Of a DNA stretch of 64,000 nucleotides, positions 16,028-24,862 are shown in pieces. The translations under genes were made by a program, and so were the position numbers. Origin of the DNA: Paraburkholderia sp. (GTDB taxonomy: Bacteria > Pseudomonadota > Gammaproteobacteria > Burkholderiales > Burkholderiaceae). The notes under the pieces were generated by a model. The model was not told where the DNA came from. It did no database searches and saw only the letters and a list, made by a program, of their open reading frames with translations. Where the stretch lies: the NCBI RefSeq assembly GCF_024281035.1, contig NZ_JAMXLH010000078.1, positions 146,689-210,688 on the forward strand. The letters run 5' to 3'. Numbering within the stretch: the first letter of the stretch is position 1; every line of letters starts with the position of its first letter.

Positions 16028-17608
16028 TTAGGCGCGCACCAGCTCGCCATCGCGCAACCGCCACAGCGCGAGCGGATTGTCGTCCTGCAACGCGGGCGGC
16101 AGCAGGTCCGCAGGCAGATCCTGATAGCAGACCGGGCGCAGGAAGCGCTCGACCGCCATCGTGCCCACCGACGTCGTGCGCACATCCGAGGTGGCCGGGA
16201 ACGGCCCGCCGTGGATCATCGCGTGCGACACCTCGACGCCCGTCGGGAACCCGTTCGCGAGAATCCGGCCCGCCTTGCGTTCCAGCACCGGCAACAGACG
16301 GCGCGCCAGCGCGTAGTCGCCGCTGTCGATCTGCAACGTTGCCGTCAACTGCCCTTCCAGATGTTCGGCGACGCGCAGCAGCTCGGCCTCGTCGCGGCAT
16401 GCCACGACGAGCGAAGTCGGCCCGAAGATTTCGTCGCCCAGCGCGTGCTGCGCGAGAAACTGCACGGCGCTTGTCTTGAACAGCATCGGCACCGCCGCAC
16501 AGTGCGCGCCGGACTGCGTGCCCTGCGCGACGCGTTCGACACCGGCAAGCTGCGCGCGTGCGCCGACGGCGTCGCCATAGTTCGCGGCAATGCCCGCGGT
16601 CAGCATGGTCTGCGACGTCTTCTGCGCGAGCGCTGCAGCCGCATCGCTGACGAAGCGCTCCAGGTCGGGCCCTTCGAAGCCGAAGACGAGGCCCGGATTC
16701 GTGCAGAACTGCCCGACGCCCAGCGTCAGCGACTCGACGAAGCCCTTCGCAAGCGCTTCACCGCGCGCGGCCAGTGCAGCGGGCATCACGAACATCGGGT
16801 TGATGCTGCTCATCTCGGCATAGACGGGAATCGGCTCGGGACGCTGCGCGGCGACGCGCGCCAGCGCGAGGCCGCCGCCGCGCGAACCCGTGAAACCCAC
16901 GGCCTTGATCGCCGGATGCGCGACGAGCGCCTCGCCCAACGCATTACCGCCGCCGAACAGAAGCGAGAACACACCCGCGGGCAGGCCCGCATCGGCGACA
17001 GCGCGCCGGATCGCGCGGCCCACCAGTTCGGATGTGCCCGGGTGCGCCGGGTGCGCCTTCACGACGACCGGGCAGCCTGCCGCGAGCGCCGATGCGGTAT
17101 CGGCGCCAGCGACCGAAAATGCCAGCGGAAAATTGCTTGCGCCGAACACGGCCACGGGGCCGAGCCCGATGCGTTGCGCGCGCAAGTCGGAGCGCGGCAG
17201 CGGCTTGCGCTCGGGCAGCGCCGAGTCGAGCACGGCGCCGCACCAGCGGCCATCGCGCACGAGCGCCGCGAAGAGGCACAACTGGCCGACCGTGCGACCG
17301 CGCTCACCTTCGAGACGCGGCTTCGGCAGCGCCGATTCGAGATGTGCGCGCTCGATCAGCGCGTCGCCGATTTCGAGGATGCGCTCCGCAATCGCTTCGA
17401 GCAGCCGCGCCCTCGTTTCGAGCGGCGCGGCGCGAAACGGATCGAAAGCCTGCGCAGCCAGCGTGCAGGCGCGCTCGACATCGGCGGGGCCGCCGAGACC
17501 GAAGGCAGGCTCGATCGCCTCGCCGAGCGCAGGCGCGAAAGCGCGCATCTCGCCTTCGGTTCCGCGCACGGCGTCGGCGCCCAGCAACATGGTTCCGGAT
17601 ATCTGCAT
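16028..17608 (-). CDS. Aldehyde dehydrogenase, 2-oxoglutarate semialdehyde type
   Basis: This 526-aa NAD(P)+ aldehyde dehydrogenase fits the 2,5-dioxovalerate (ketoglutarate semialdehyde) dehydrogenase family, starting MQISGTMLLGADAVRGTEG. The nucleotide-binding region FGASNFPLAFSVAG lies near residue 150. The active-site Glu is in YAEMSSINP near 270 and the catalytic Cys in GVGQFCTNPG near 305. It converts the semialdehyde to 2-oxoglutarate, the last step of Weimberg-type and oxidative uronate routes. ATG 17608 has GGAG five bases upstream and fits family length. An ATG at 17647 that overlaps the previous stop (ATGA) would give 539 aa and is a real alternative. It follows the DHDPS-family lyase in the same operon. 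Confidence 0.9.
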   Translation of the reverse strand: MQISGTMLLGADAVRGTEGEMRAFAPALGEAIEPAFGLGGPADVERACTLAAQAFDPFRAAPLETRARLLEAIAERILEIGDALIERAHLESALPKPRLEGERGRTVGQLCLFAALVRDGRWCGAVLDSALPERKPLPRSDLRAQRIGLGPVAVFGASNFPLAFSVAGADTASALAAGCPVVVKAHPAHPGTSELVGRAIRRAVADAGLPAGVFSLLFGGGNALGEALVAHPAIKAVGFTGSRGGGLALARVAAQRPEPIPVYAEMSSINPMFVMPAALAARGEALAKGFVESLTLGVGQFCTNPGLVFGFEGPDLERFVSDAAAALAQKTSQTMLTAGIAANYGDAVGARAQLAGVERVAQGTQSGAHCAAVPMLFKTSAVQFLAQHALGDEIFGPTSLVVACRDEAELLRVAEHLEGQLTATLQIDSGDYALARRLLPVLERKAGRILANGFPTGVEVSHAMIHGGPFPATSDVRTTSVGTMAVERFLRPVCYQDLPADLLPPALQDDNPLALWRLRDGELVRA

Positions 17609-17643
17609 GTTCGCTCCGTGGATGCCTTCAGGACCGGCGGCGC

Positions 17644-18582
17644 TCATGCACGCGCTGCCTGAACCAGCGATTTCTCGAACGCAAGCAGCGCCTTCGCCGC
17701 CTGCTCGACGGCGGGCAGATCGGCTTCGGGCGTGCCGGAGAGCAGCGGCAGGATCGGGCCCATGTCGGCGATGCCGGTGAGCGTCACCGCGTCGTGCAGG
17801 ACACGGATCAGCGAGATCTCGTCGCGCAGCGTTTCGAGCGGCATGAACGCATCGTAGAGGCACTGCGCTTCATCGGTACGGCCCGCCTTCACGGCGGCGA
17901 GCAGCGCCATCACCGCGCGCGGCGCGATGCAGCCCGAACCCGTGGTCCAGGCGGCAAGACCGAAATCGCGCACATGGACGATGGCCGGACGCTCGCCCAT
18001 GCCCGAGACGAGCTTCGATGCGGGCACGCTCTGCAGCAGGCGGTGCAGATACGGGTCATTCGCCGGGTCTTCGCGCACGATTGCGTACTTCACGGAGACC
18101 AGCGTGCCCCGGTCGACGAGGCGCGCCAGCGTATCGACGTCCACATAGTCTTCGCTCTTGACGTAGAGCGTGAGCGGGATACCCGCTATGTCGGCAATCC
18201 GCGTGAGGCCCGCCTCGACGCCGGCCGGCGTCGTGAAGCGGCCGAACGGCAGCACCATCGCGGTCTTGTAGCTGGTCTGCGCGAGGATGCGCGCCTCGTC
18301 CCGCATCTTGCCGAAGTCCGGACCGATCGCGGGAATCACGCGCGTATCGGGACCGGCGAGTTCGGCGAGCATGTCAAGCAAGTCGCGGTATTCGCTAACG
18401 GCGACATGGTAGAGATTGGCATTACCGCCATAGAGCAGCGTGCGGATACCGCCCGCTTCCATGTGGCGGATCAGGCGGCGGTTTTCGTCGACGTCGAGCG
18501 AAAGATCGGGGCGGCGTGCCAGCGGCGGCACAGCCATCACCGTCGAGGCAAATTCGCTCTCGACAATCGGGGACACGTTCAT
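17644..18582 (-). CDS. Dihydrodipicolinate synthase-family lyase/dehydratase (divergent)
   Basis: This 312-aa TIM-barrel protein belongs to the DHDPS/N-acetylneuraminate lyase family. The Schiff-base Lys is best placed in LVSVKYAIVRED near residue 170 and the catalytic Tyr in IPLTLYVKSED near 140. The usual GTTGE-type carboxylate loop is replaced by YGGNANLYH near residue 52. Together with the downstream semialdehyde dehydrogenase it probably acts like KdgD or keto-deoxyarabonate dehydratase, releasing water and possibly CO2 to give 2-oxoglutarate semialdehyde. The altered loop warns that the substrate may differ. An operator copy lies 59 bp upstream of the ATG at 18582. Confidence 0.82.
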   Translation of the reverse strand: MNVSPIVESEFASTVMAVPPLARRPDLSLDVDENRRLIRHMEAGGIRTLLYGGNANLYHVAVSEYRDLLDMLAELAGPDTRVIPAIGPDFGKMRDEARILAQTSYKTAMVLPFGRFTTPAGVEAGLTRIADIAGIPLTLYVKSEDYVDVDTLARLVDRGTLVSVKYAIVREDPANDPYLHRLLQSVPASKLVSGMGERPAIVHVRDFGLAAWTTGSGCIAPRAVMALLAAVKAGRTDEAQCLYDAFMPLETLRDEISLIRVLHDAVTLTGIADMGPILPLLSGTPEADLPAVEQAAKALLAFEKSLVQAARA

Positions 18583-18640
18583 GAGGCCTCGTGCGGGGTA
18601 GAGGGTTGTCAATAGCGTGCACGTTAGCATCCACCCCCAT

Positions 18641-18655
18641 TGTTGTCAAACAACT
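18641..18655. promoter_or_regulatory. Operator copy 4 (TGTTGT-CAA-ACAACT)
   Basis: This 15-bp dyad with one mismatch lies 59 bp upstream of the DHDPS-family gene. Its centre CAA matches copy 3 and the reverse strand of copy 2. It is placed to control the lyase-dehydrogenase operon. Confidence 0.65.
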
Positions 18656-18764
18656 TAGCTATTTGTTAGGGTTTGTCAGATACCCAGGGCCGTAATGTTT
18701 AGACACACATCGTTGCGAATATGAATGCCGAGGACGCAGACAATAGCGCCATGGGAGAACTGCA

Positions 18765-18962
18765 ATGATCAAACGCCTTTGTGTAATCGCTAGTGTAGTC
18801 GCCGGAGTATTGGCATTGACCACCGGACTTTCGGGATGCGTGGTCGCCCCGCCTTACGCTTACGGACCCGCACCCGCATACGGATATGCGCCGGGTTACT
18901 ACGCTGCGCCGTCCGTCGATGTCGGCGTCGGATTCTACGGAGGACATGGCTGGCGCCATTAA
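18765..18962 (+). CDS. Small Tyr/Gly/Pro-rich lipoprotein
   Basis: This 65-aa protein has a lipoprotein signal (MIKRLCVIASVVAGVLALTT) with a lipobox LSGC at residues 22-25, so the mature lipoprotein is about 41 residues. The mature part is rich in Pro, Tyr, Ala and Gly (repeats of YAYGPAP and YGYAPGYYAAP) and ends in HGWRH. A GGGAGAA site precedes the ATG. Burkholderiales genomes carry many such tiny envelope lipoproteins of unknown function. It stands alone. Confidence 0.72.
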   Translation: MIKRLCVIASVVAGVLALTTGLSGCVVAPPYAYGPAPAYGYAPGYYAAPSVDVGVGFYGGHGWRH

Positions 18963-19510
18963 GCGCTCGTATTAAGCGCGCGTTCCACCGCCGCAAATCG
19001 TTTTCAATGTTTGTTTTCTGGTCAGCGGATAGTCTGGGTGACGCACGCGTTACGGCCTATCCGATCAGATAGCTGTGCACGGCAAGCGGGATAGCTAGAG
19101 TCAAGCGTATGCAATTTCGCCTGACTGATGGCCCGACTCATCACCCAACTTCAGCACCCGCAGCGCTGCACCGTCACCTGAGCGCGTAAGGTGCGTCGAC
19201 ATGTTTGGCGAAAGCAACACGTCGGCCCCTTTCTCTTCACCATGTCACCCGAGCATGGATCGGCCCGCAACCTCGCGGGCCTTTTTTTGTGCGCATACAA
19301 ATTCCTATCAGACCTTGCGGATAGCCTTCGACTTTTCATTTTCGCCGCAGGACCGAATTGATCTGATTTTCAAGTTCGGAACGAGCACGCGACGGTAGCG
19401 CAAAAAGCTGGAATAGATCGTCGGGGGCCGCTGTATACCCTGCTGAGACCAGTCGAAACAACGTACACCGTTCTCACCACCAGGTCCGTTCATCTTCGCA
19501 GGAGCGCAAC
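18963..19510 (+). other. Intergenic region holding a free-standing terminator
   Basis: This space of 548 bases has no supported protein gene; short ATG frames at 19109 (26 codons) and 19201 lack ribosome sites, and the second runs through the terminator. The terminator at 19262-19288 lies 300 bases beyond the lipoprotein stop, which suggests either a long 3' UTR or a separate small RNA ending there. Confidence 0.45.
19262..19288 (+). terminator. Strong Rho-independent terminator
   Basis: A perfect GGCCCGC/GCGGGCC stem (19262-19268 and 19275-19281) with loop AACCTC is followed by seven T residues. It is the most canonical terminator in the window, yet no gene ends within 290 bases on the plus strand. 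Confidence 0.85.
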
Positions 19511-19669
19511 ATGTCCGTCCGTTATGCAACGTTCTCCGCCTCGATGCACGAACTGTCCCGCGCCGAGGAGCGCCAACCCACCATCGATGCCGAAGCCGAT
19601 GGCAACCGCTTCGTCGGCGAAGCGGTCTATCCCAGCGCCCGCCATTGCGCGGTCTACTTCGGCAGCTGA
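19511..19669 (+). CDS. Small hypothetical protein, 52 aa
   Basis: An ATG preceded by CGCAGGAGCGCAAC opens a 52-residue frame beginning MSVRYATFSASMHELSRAEE and ending CAVYFGS. It has no signal peptide or membrane segment. It is 54 bp upstream of the DUF4148 gene in the same direction. The ribosome site and the short gap support it as a real small gene, but no family is recognised. Confidence 0.45.
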   Translation: MSVRYATFSASMHELSRAEERQPTIDAEADGNRFVGEAVYPSARHCAVYFGS

Positions 19670-19723
19670 ACACACACGATTCTTATCATTTCAATCCGAA
19701 TTTCTTACTAAGGAATGCATACC

Positions 19724-20065
19724 ATGAACAGGATCATGAACTTCACGCTCGCGCTCGCCGTGCTCGCCAGCCCCGCATTGTCGTTTGCCCAGGAGAACAC
19801 AGCGCCGGTCACACGTGCGCAGGTGCGTGCCGAACTGGTCGAACTCCAACAGGCCGGCTACAACATCTCCGCGGGAGAGGATGCGAACTATCCTGCCGCC
19901 ATCCAGGCAGCCGAAGCAAAAGTTGCGGCCCACTCCGGCGCGCAACAGGCCGCCAGCGGCGTTGGCGGCGTCTCGCTGGGCGGGTCGTCTGAATCGGGTT
20001 CTCCGATGCACACGCCGGGCTGTATCGGTCCGGCGAGCTTCTGCAATCTGTATTTCGGCAATTGA
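19724..20065 (+). CDS. DUF4148 domain-containing exported protein
   Basis: This 113-aa protein has a signal peptide (MNRIMNFTLALAVLASPALS, cleaved after SFA near 23). The DUF4148 core follows: TRAQVRAELVELQQAGYNI and ANYPAAIQAAEAKV, where the pattern LxxLExAGY...YPxxxQAAExK is typical. A Gly/Ser-rich tail ends in FCNLYFGN. This small periplasmic family is frequent in Burkholderia and of unknown function. AAGGAA precedes ATG 19724, which was preferred over the in-frame ATG at 19715. Confidence 0.82.
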   Translation: MNRIMNFTLALAVLASPALSFAQENTAPVTRAQVRAELVELQQAGYNISAGEDANYPAAIQAAEAKVAAHSGAQQAASGVGGVSLGGSSESGSPMHTPGCIGPASFCNLYFGN

Positions 20066-20121
20066 AGCGCCGTATCCGGCCGCGAGCCGCGCAGACTTGC
20101 GCCGCTCGCGGTCGCAGCGGA

Positions 20122-21750
20122 CTAGACGAGCGCCGCGCGATGCGCGTTGCCTGCCGCACTGCCGCACTCCTGTGCCGCCAGCGCTCCGGCAATCGTGAAG
20201 ACCGCCACCGATTCGCGCAATCCAGTCGCACCGCCAGCCAGCGTCTGCGCCGCAGCGGCGAGCTGTTCGACGAGCGACGCGTTCTGTTGCGTGACTTTAT
20301 CCATCTCACCGACGGCACGATGGATCTGTTCGATATCGTTCTTCTGCGCATCCGACGCGTGCGCGATCTTGCTCATCAGGCCGTCCAGATCCTGTACCGA
20401 TCGCACGAGCTTTTCAATCGTTACGCCAGCGTCGGCGACGAGCTTCGAACCCGCCTCCACGTGACCCGTCGATTCGCCGATCAGCGTCCTCACCTCTTTG
20501 ACGGCGTCCGCGCTGCGTTGCGCCAGCATGCGCACTTCGCTCGCCACGACCGCGAAACCGCGCCCCTGCGCACCCGCGCGCGCCGCTTCGACAGCCGCGT
20601 TGAGCGCGAGAATATTCGTCTGGAACGCAATGCCCTCGATCACGCCGATGATGTCGGCCACGCGCGCGGAGCTTCCCGCAATGTCGGCCATCGTGGTCAC
20701 GACGCGCCCGACGACCTGGCCGCCCTGAACCGCCGCCTGCGACGCAGCATTGGCGATGGCGTGAGCCTCGACGGCATCGCCGGTGTTCTGCGCGACCGTC
20801 GCGGTCAGTTCCGCCATGCTCGCAGCCGCCTGTTGCAGCGATGCCGCCTGCTCCTCGGTACGCTGCGAGAGATCCATATTGCCCCCGGCAATCTCGCCCG
20901 CGTGGACTGCGATCGTCTCAGCCGACGTCTTGATCTGCGCGACTATCGACATCAGTTGCGAGCGCATCGATTCGAGCGACGCCATCAGACTGTGCCCGTC
21001 GCCCGCGCGCAGCTTCACCGAAGCGGCGAGATTGCCGCCCGCAATTTCCCCGGCCAGTTGCTGCGCGCGGGCCGGGTCAGCCCCAAGCTGCCGGAGGATG
21101 CTGCGCGTAATCAGGACCGCCGCCGCGACGCCGATCAATAACGCGGCGACTACCGCAGCCACCGTGATGGCGGCGACTCTCGACCATGTCGTCGCTGCGT
21201 CGTCCGCCGCCGCGCGCGCGCGTCCCTGTTCGAGCGCGAGCAACTGGTCGAGCGTCGCGAGCCACTGAACCTGCTTTGGCCGCACCTCATTGACGAGCAC
21301 TTTCAGCGCCGCATCCTGATCGTTTGCGAGCGCCCAGTTCATCGCTTCCTTCTCGACGAGCGGCAGCGTTTGCGCCTCTTCCCGCTTGAGCGTCGCAAAC
21401 AGGTGCCGCTCCTCGTCGGTTGTCAGCGGCGAAGCATCGAACAGATGGCCCAACGCCTGATAGTTCTCGGCATATACCGCCTCGAACGCCTTGATGGCGG
21501 ACTGTTCCCCTGCCACATCGTTTTCGTTCGTCATCACGGCCATATTGCGTATCGCGATGGCGATGCCGCTCACCGCGCCGCGCAGGTTGGTCGCGCGCAT
21601 GGTTTCCGCGTCGTGCACGAGCACGACTTCATCCAGCCTGCCGCGAATATTTGCCATGCCGGCCATACCGACGACTGAAAGTGCGACGAACAGCACAAGC
21701 ACGATGCCGAAGCCCAGTGCGAGCCGTGCGGTAACGGTGATTCGAGCCAT
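20122..21750 (-). CDS. Methyl-accepting chemotaxis protein
   Basis: This 542-aa chemoreceptor has a first membrane span at residues about 10-30, a four-helix-bundle periplasmic sensor, a second span near 190-212, a HAMP region, and a long coiled-coil signalling domain. Its hairpin tip reads IAFQTNILALNAAVEAARAG, the CheW/CheA-binding signature. Methylation-type Glu/Gln pairs occur in TEEQAASLQQ and QQNASLVEQ. The C-terminus lacks the NWETF CheR tether. It senses a small molecule that cannot be inferred. No che genes are nearby, so it is an orphan receptor. ATG 21750 sits just before the first span. Confidence 0.94.
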   Translation of the reverse strand: MARITVTARLALGFGIVLVLFVALSVVGMAGMANIRGRLDEVVLVHDAETMRATNLRGAVSGIAIAIRNMAVMTNENDVAGEQSAIKAFEAVYAENYQALGHLFDASPLTTDEERHLFATLKREEAQTLPLVEKEAMNWALANDQDAALKVLVNEVRPKQVQWLATLDQLLALEQGRARAAADDAATTWSRVAAITVAAVVAALLIGVAAAVLITRSILRQLGADPARAQQLAGEIAGGNLAASVKLRAGDGHSLMASLESMRSQLMSIVAQIKTSAETIAVHAGEIAGGNMDLSQRTEEQAASLQQAAASMAELTATVAQNTGDAVEAHAIANAASQAAVQGGQVVGRVVTTMADIAGSSARVADIIGVIEGIAFQTNILALNAAVEAARAGAQGRGFAVVASEVRMLAQRSADAVKEVRTLIGESTGHVEAGSKLVADAGVTIEKLVRSVQDLDGLMSKIAHASDAQKNDIEQIHRAVGEMDKVTQQNASLVEQLAAAAQTLAGGATGLRESVAVFTIAGALAAQECGSAAGNAHRAALV

Positions 21751-22213
21751 GGTGATAGGGGTAGCAGCACAACATCGGAGCCCACGCGCCATACGCGCCA
21801 TACGCAACGATATGCGTCGATCCACGGCCAACCTGCGTAGCCGGGCCGATCAGTTAGCGATGCGTGGGAATTCAGGTGCGATTCGGTGCCCGCGGCATCA
21901 GCGCCGCATGCTGGGTCCGTCAAGCGCTGCCTTGCAGGCACAGACGGCTCTTTTTGTTGTGATCGGTATAACGAAACGCCTGCTTGTCGCGCCGGTTCTC
22001 ATCGTTGTCCCCAGTGGTCGACGACAGCGCACCGCTCCCTGCAATCTCGCGCGCCGCCGCAATTATTTTTTCTGTGAGCCTATGCTAGAGCACTTGCGAC
22101 AGTGGAAATTAATCTTTTTTTCAGGTTTTCAGTCGTTTGATATCGGCTGGTGCGCCCCGTCAACAGGCAAATCGATGCATCGCGGGCGTTAAAATCCCGG
22201 CAGACGTGCCGAC
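21751..22213. other. Divergent intergenic region, chemoreceptor / polB
   Basis: These 463 bases separate two divergently read genes. The 22065-22140 part is AT-rich, with T-runs suited to the polB promoter. No CTGT-N8-ACAG LexA box was found by eye, although polB is SOS-controlled in E. coli. No gene is supported. Confidence 0.4.
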
Positions 22214-24619
22214 ATGCGAGGTTGTTTTTTGACTGGGTTTCAACAGGGCTTCATTCTTACGCGCCATTGGCGCGATACGCCCACTCATACCGAAGTGGAA
22301 TTCTGGCTGGCGACCGATGACGGGCCGCGCAAGATTCGCTTGCGCCAGCAGGAATCGGTCTGTTTTATCCCAGCCGAACAACTGCCGCGCGCGCAAGCCG
22401 TGTTGAACGACAACCCGGCATTCAGATCGCGCGCGCTGGAATTGACGGATTTCCAGCACAGGCCGGTACTCGGCATCTATTGCGCTCAATACCGGGCGTT
22501 GCTGGGTCTTCAGAAGCGTCTGCGTCAGGCCGGTATCGACGTCTACGAAGCAGACGTACTCCCGCCTGAGCGCTACATGATGGAGCGTTTCATCACCGCA
22601 CCGGTTTCGTTCAGAGGCGAGCCGGGCCCAGACGCTGTGCTGCGCAACGGCGAAATGAAACCGGCGATGGGCTATCGCCCGACGCTGCGTCTCGTCTCGC
22701 TCGACATCGAAACCAGCGCGAAGGGCGAACTGTATTCCATTGCACTCGAAGGCTGCGGCGAGCGGCAGGTTTACATGCTCGGCCCCGCAACTATCGGCAA
22801 TCCGCAGAACGACTCGCAAGTCGACTCGCAGGTCGACTTCCAGCTCGAATACTGCGCGAGCCGCGCCGCCATGCTCGAACGGCTGAACGCGTGGATGGCG
22901 CAGCACGATCCAGACGCCATCGTCGGCTGGAACCTGATTCAATTCGATCTGCGCGTCCTGCTCGCGCACGCCGAACAACTCGGCGTGCCGCTGCGTCTCG
23001 GCCGTGGCGGCAACGAACTGGAATGGCGCGAGCACGGGCAAAAGCAAAACCACTTTTTCGCATCGGTGCCGGGACGGCTCGTCATCGACGGCATCGAAGC
23101 GCTGCGGTCCGCGACGTGGAGCTTTCCGTCCTTCAGCCTCGAATACGTCGCGCGGGAGTTACTGGGCGAAGGCAAATCCATCGACAACCCGTATCAGCGC
23201 ATGGACGAAATCCAGCGCCGCTTCGACGAAGACAAACCCGCCCTCGCCCGCTACAACCTCAAAGACTGCGAACTCGTCACGCGTATCTTCGATAAAACCG
23301 AGCTACTGCCGTTCCTGCTCGAACGCGCCACGGTTACGGGCTTGCAGGCCGACCGCAGCGGCGGATCGGTCGCCGCCTTCACGCATCTGTACCTGCCGAA
23401 AATGCACCGGCTCGGCTACGTCGCGCCCAACCTCGGCGACGTCGTCGGTCAACCGAGCCCGGGCGGATTCGTCATGGATTCGCGTCCCGGTATCTACGAT
23501 TCGGTGCTCGTGCTCGATTACAAGAGTCTCTATCCGTCGATCATCCGCACGTTCCTGATCGACCCGGTCGGGCTCATCGAGGGACTGCGCACGCCGCGCG
23601 ACGACCAGTCGGTGCCCGGCTTTCTCGGCGCCAGGTTTTCACGCACGGCGCATTGCCTGCCGGACATCGTGCGCCAGGTTTCGGAAGAACGCGACGGCGC
23701 AAAGCGTCACCACAACAAGCCGCTGTCGCAGGCGCTGAAGATCATCATGAATTCGTTCTACGGCGTGCTGGGCTCGAGCGGCTGCCGGTTCTTCGATCCG
23801 CGGCTCGCCTCCTCGATCACGATGCGCGGCCACGAGATCATGCACCAGACGCGCGCGCTCATCGAGGCTCAGGGTTACGACGTAATCTACGGCGATACCG
23901 ATTCGACGTTCGTATGGCTCAAGGGCGCGCACGCCGAAGACGACCCGCGGCAGAAAGGACATGCGCTCGTCGAGCACATCAACACCTGGTGGACGCAGCA
24001 TTTGAAGCAGCGCTTCGGTCTCGATAGCGCACTGGAATTGCAGTACGAAAGGCACTATCGGCGCTTTCTCATGCCGACCGTGCGCGGCATGGAGGAAGGC
24101 AGCAAGAAGCGCTATGCGGGCCTCAGTCTCGCGGCCAATGGCCAGGAGGAACTCGTCTTCAAGGGCCTGGAAACCGTGCGCACCGACTGGACACCGCTTG
24201 CGCAGACGTTCCAGCGGGAACTCTATGGCCGCGTGTTCCATCGCCAACCCTATGCCGATTACATTCGCGATTATGTGCAGCGCACGCTCGCGGGCGAATT
24301 CGACGACAAACTCGTCTACCGCAAGCGGCTGCGCCGGCCATTGAGCGAATACCAGCGCAACGTTCCGCCGCACGTTCGCGCCGCGCGCATGGCCGACGCG
24401 TTCAATCGCGATCAAGGACGCCCGCTTCAGTACCAGAACGGCGGGTGGATCAGCTACGTCATGACGTCCAGCGGGCCACAACCACTGGAAACATTGAATT
24501 CGCCCATCGACTACGGCTTCTATCTCGCCCGCCAGCTGCAGCCCGTGGCGGATGCCATCCTTGCGTTCCTCGACGACGACTTCGAAACCGTGACCTCGGG
24601 TCAGGGGAAGCTTTTCTAG
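22214..24619 (+). CDS. polB: DNA polymerase II
   Basis: This 801-aa family B DNA polymerase takes part in lesion bypass and repair synthesis. The N-terminal GFILTRHWRDTPTHTEVEFW is a strong PolB match. Exonuclease site I is SLDIETS near residue 160. Polymerase motifs follow in order: YKSLYPSII near 437, KIIMNSFYGVLGSSG near 510 and YGDTDSTFVW near 560 with its two catalytic Asp residues. The length is near that of other PolB proteins and the gene looks intact. A 12-bp tandem repeat (22811-22846) encodes DSQVDSQVDFQL in a surface-loop position. It stands alone. Confidence 0.95.
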   Translation: MRGCFLTGFQQGFILTRHWRDTPTHTEVEFWLATDDGPRKIRLRQQESVCFIPAEQLPRAQAVLNDNPAFRSRALELTDFQHRPVLGIYCAQYRALLGLQKRLRQAGIDVYEADVLPPERYMMERFITAPVSFRGEPGPDAVLRNGEMKPAMGYRPTLRLVSLDIETSAKGELYSIALEGCGERQVYMLGPATIGNPQNDSQVDSQVDFQLEYCASRAAMLERLNAWMAQHDPDAIVGWNLIQFDLRVLLAHAEQLGVPLRLGRGGNELEWREHGQKQNHFFASVPGRLVIDGIEALRSATWSFPSFSLEYVARELLGEGKSIDNPYQRMDEIQRRFDEDKPALARYNLKDCELVTRIFDKTELLPFLLERATVTGLQADRSGGSVAAFTHLYLPKMHRLGYVAPNLGDVVGQPSPGGFVMDSRPGIYDSVLVLDYKSLYPSIIRTFLIDPVGLIEGLRTPRDDQSVPGFLGARFSRTAHCLPDIVRQVSEERDGAKRHHNKPLSQALKIIMNSFYGVLGSSGCRFFDPRLASSITMRGHEIMHQTRALIEAQGYDVIYGDTDSTFVWLKGAHAEDDPRQKGHALVEHINTWWTQHLKQRFGLDSALELQYERHYRRFLMPTVRGMEEGSKKRYAGLSLAANGQEELVFKGLETVRTDWTPLAQTFQRELYGRVFHRQPYADYIRDYVQRTLAGEFDDKLVYRKRLRRPLSEYQRNVPPHVRAARMADAFNRDQGRPLQYQNGGWISYVMTSSGPQPLETLNSPIDYGFYLARQLQPVADAILAFLDDDFETVTSGQGKLF

Positions 24620-24862
24620 TTACCGGTTCGCGCGGACTACGCCGCTGAATGCGCTTGCGTTAGCGTTCGGATCGCGCCATTTCCTGCCTGACTGGCTGAC
24701 CCAGGGTGGATGACGTACATGATCGCGGAATGAAAAAATTCAGACCACTCCTACCCACCCGACCATCAACTTCAGACGCTTCCTAACCAAACTTCGCACC
24801 AAGCCCCCTACAGTCGTTTTTTTCCGATAGCTCAGCGCCTGCTGACTGAACCAAGGGCCTGC

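Noticed and set aside
15995..17662. Long plus-strand frame opposite the semialdehyde dehydrogenase
   Set aside because: The composition is Arg/Ala/His-rich without domains. The opposite strand has the full ALDH active site.
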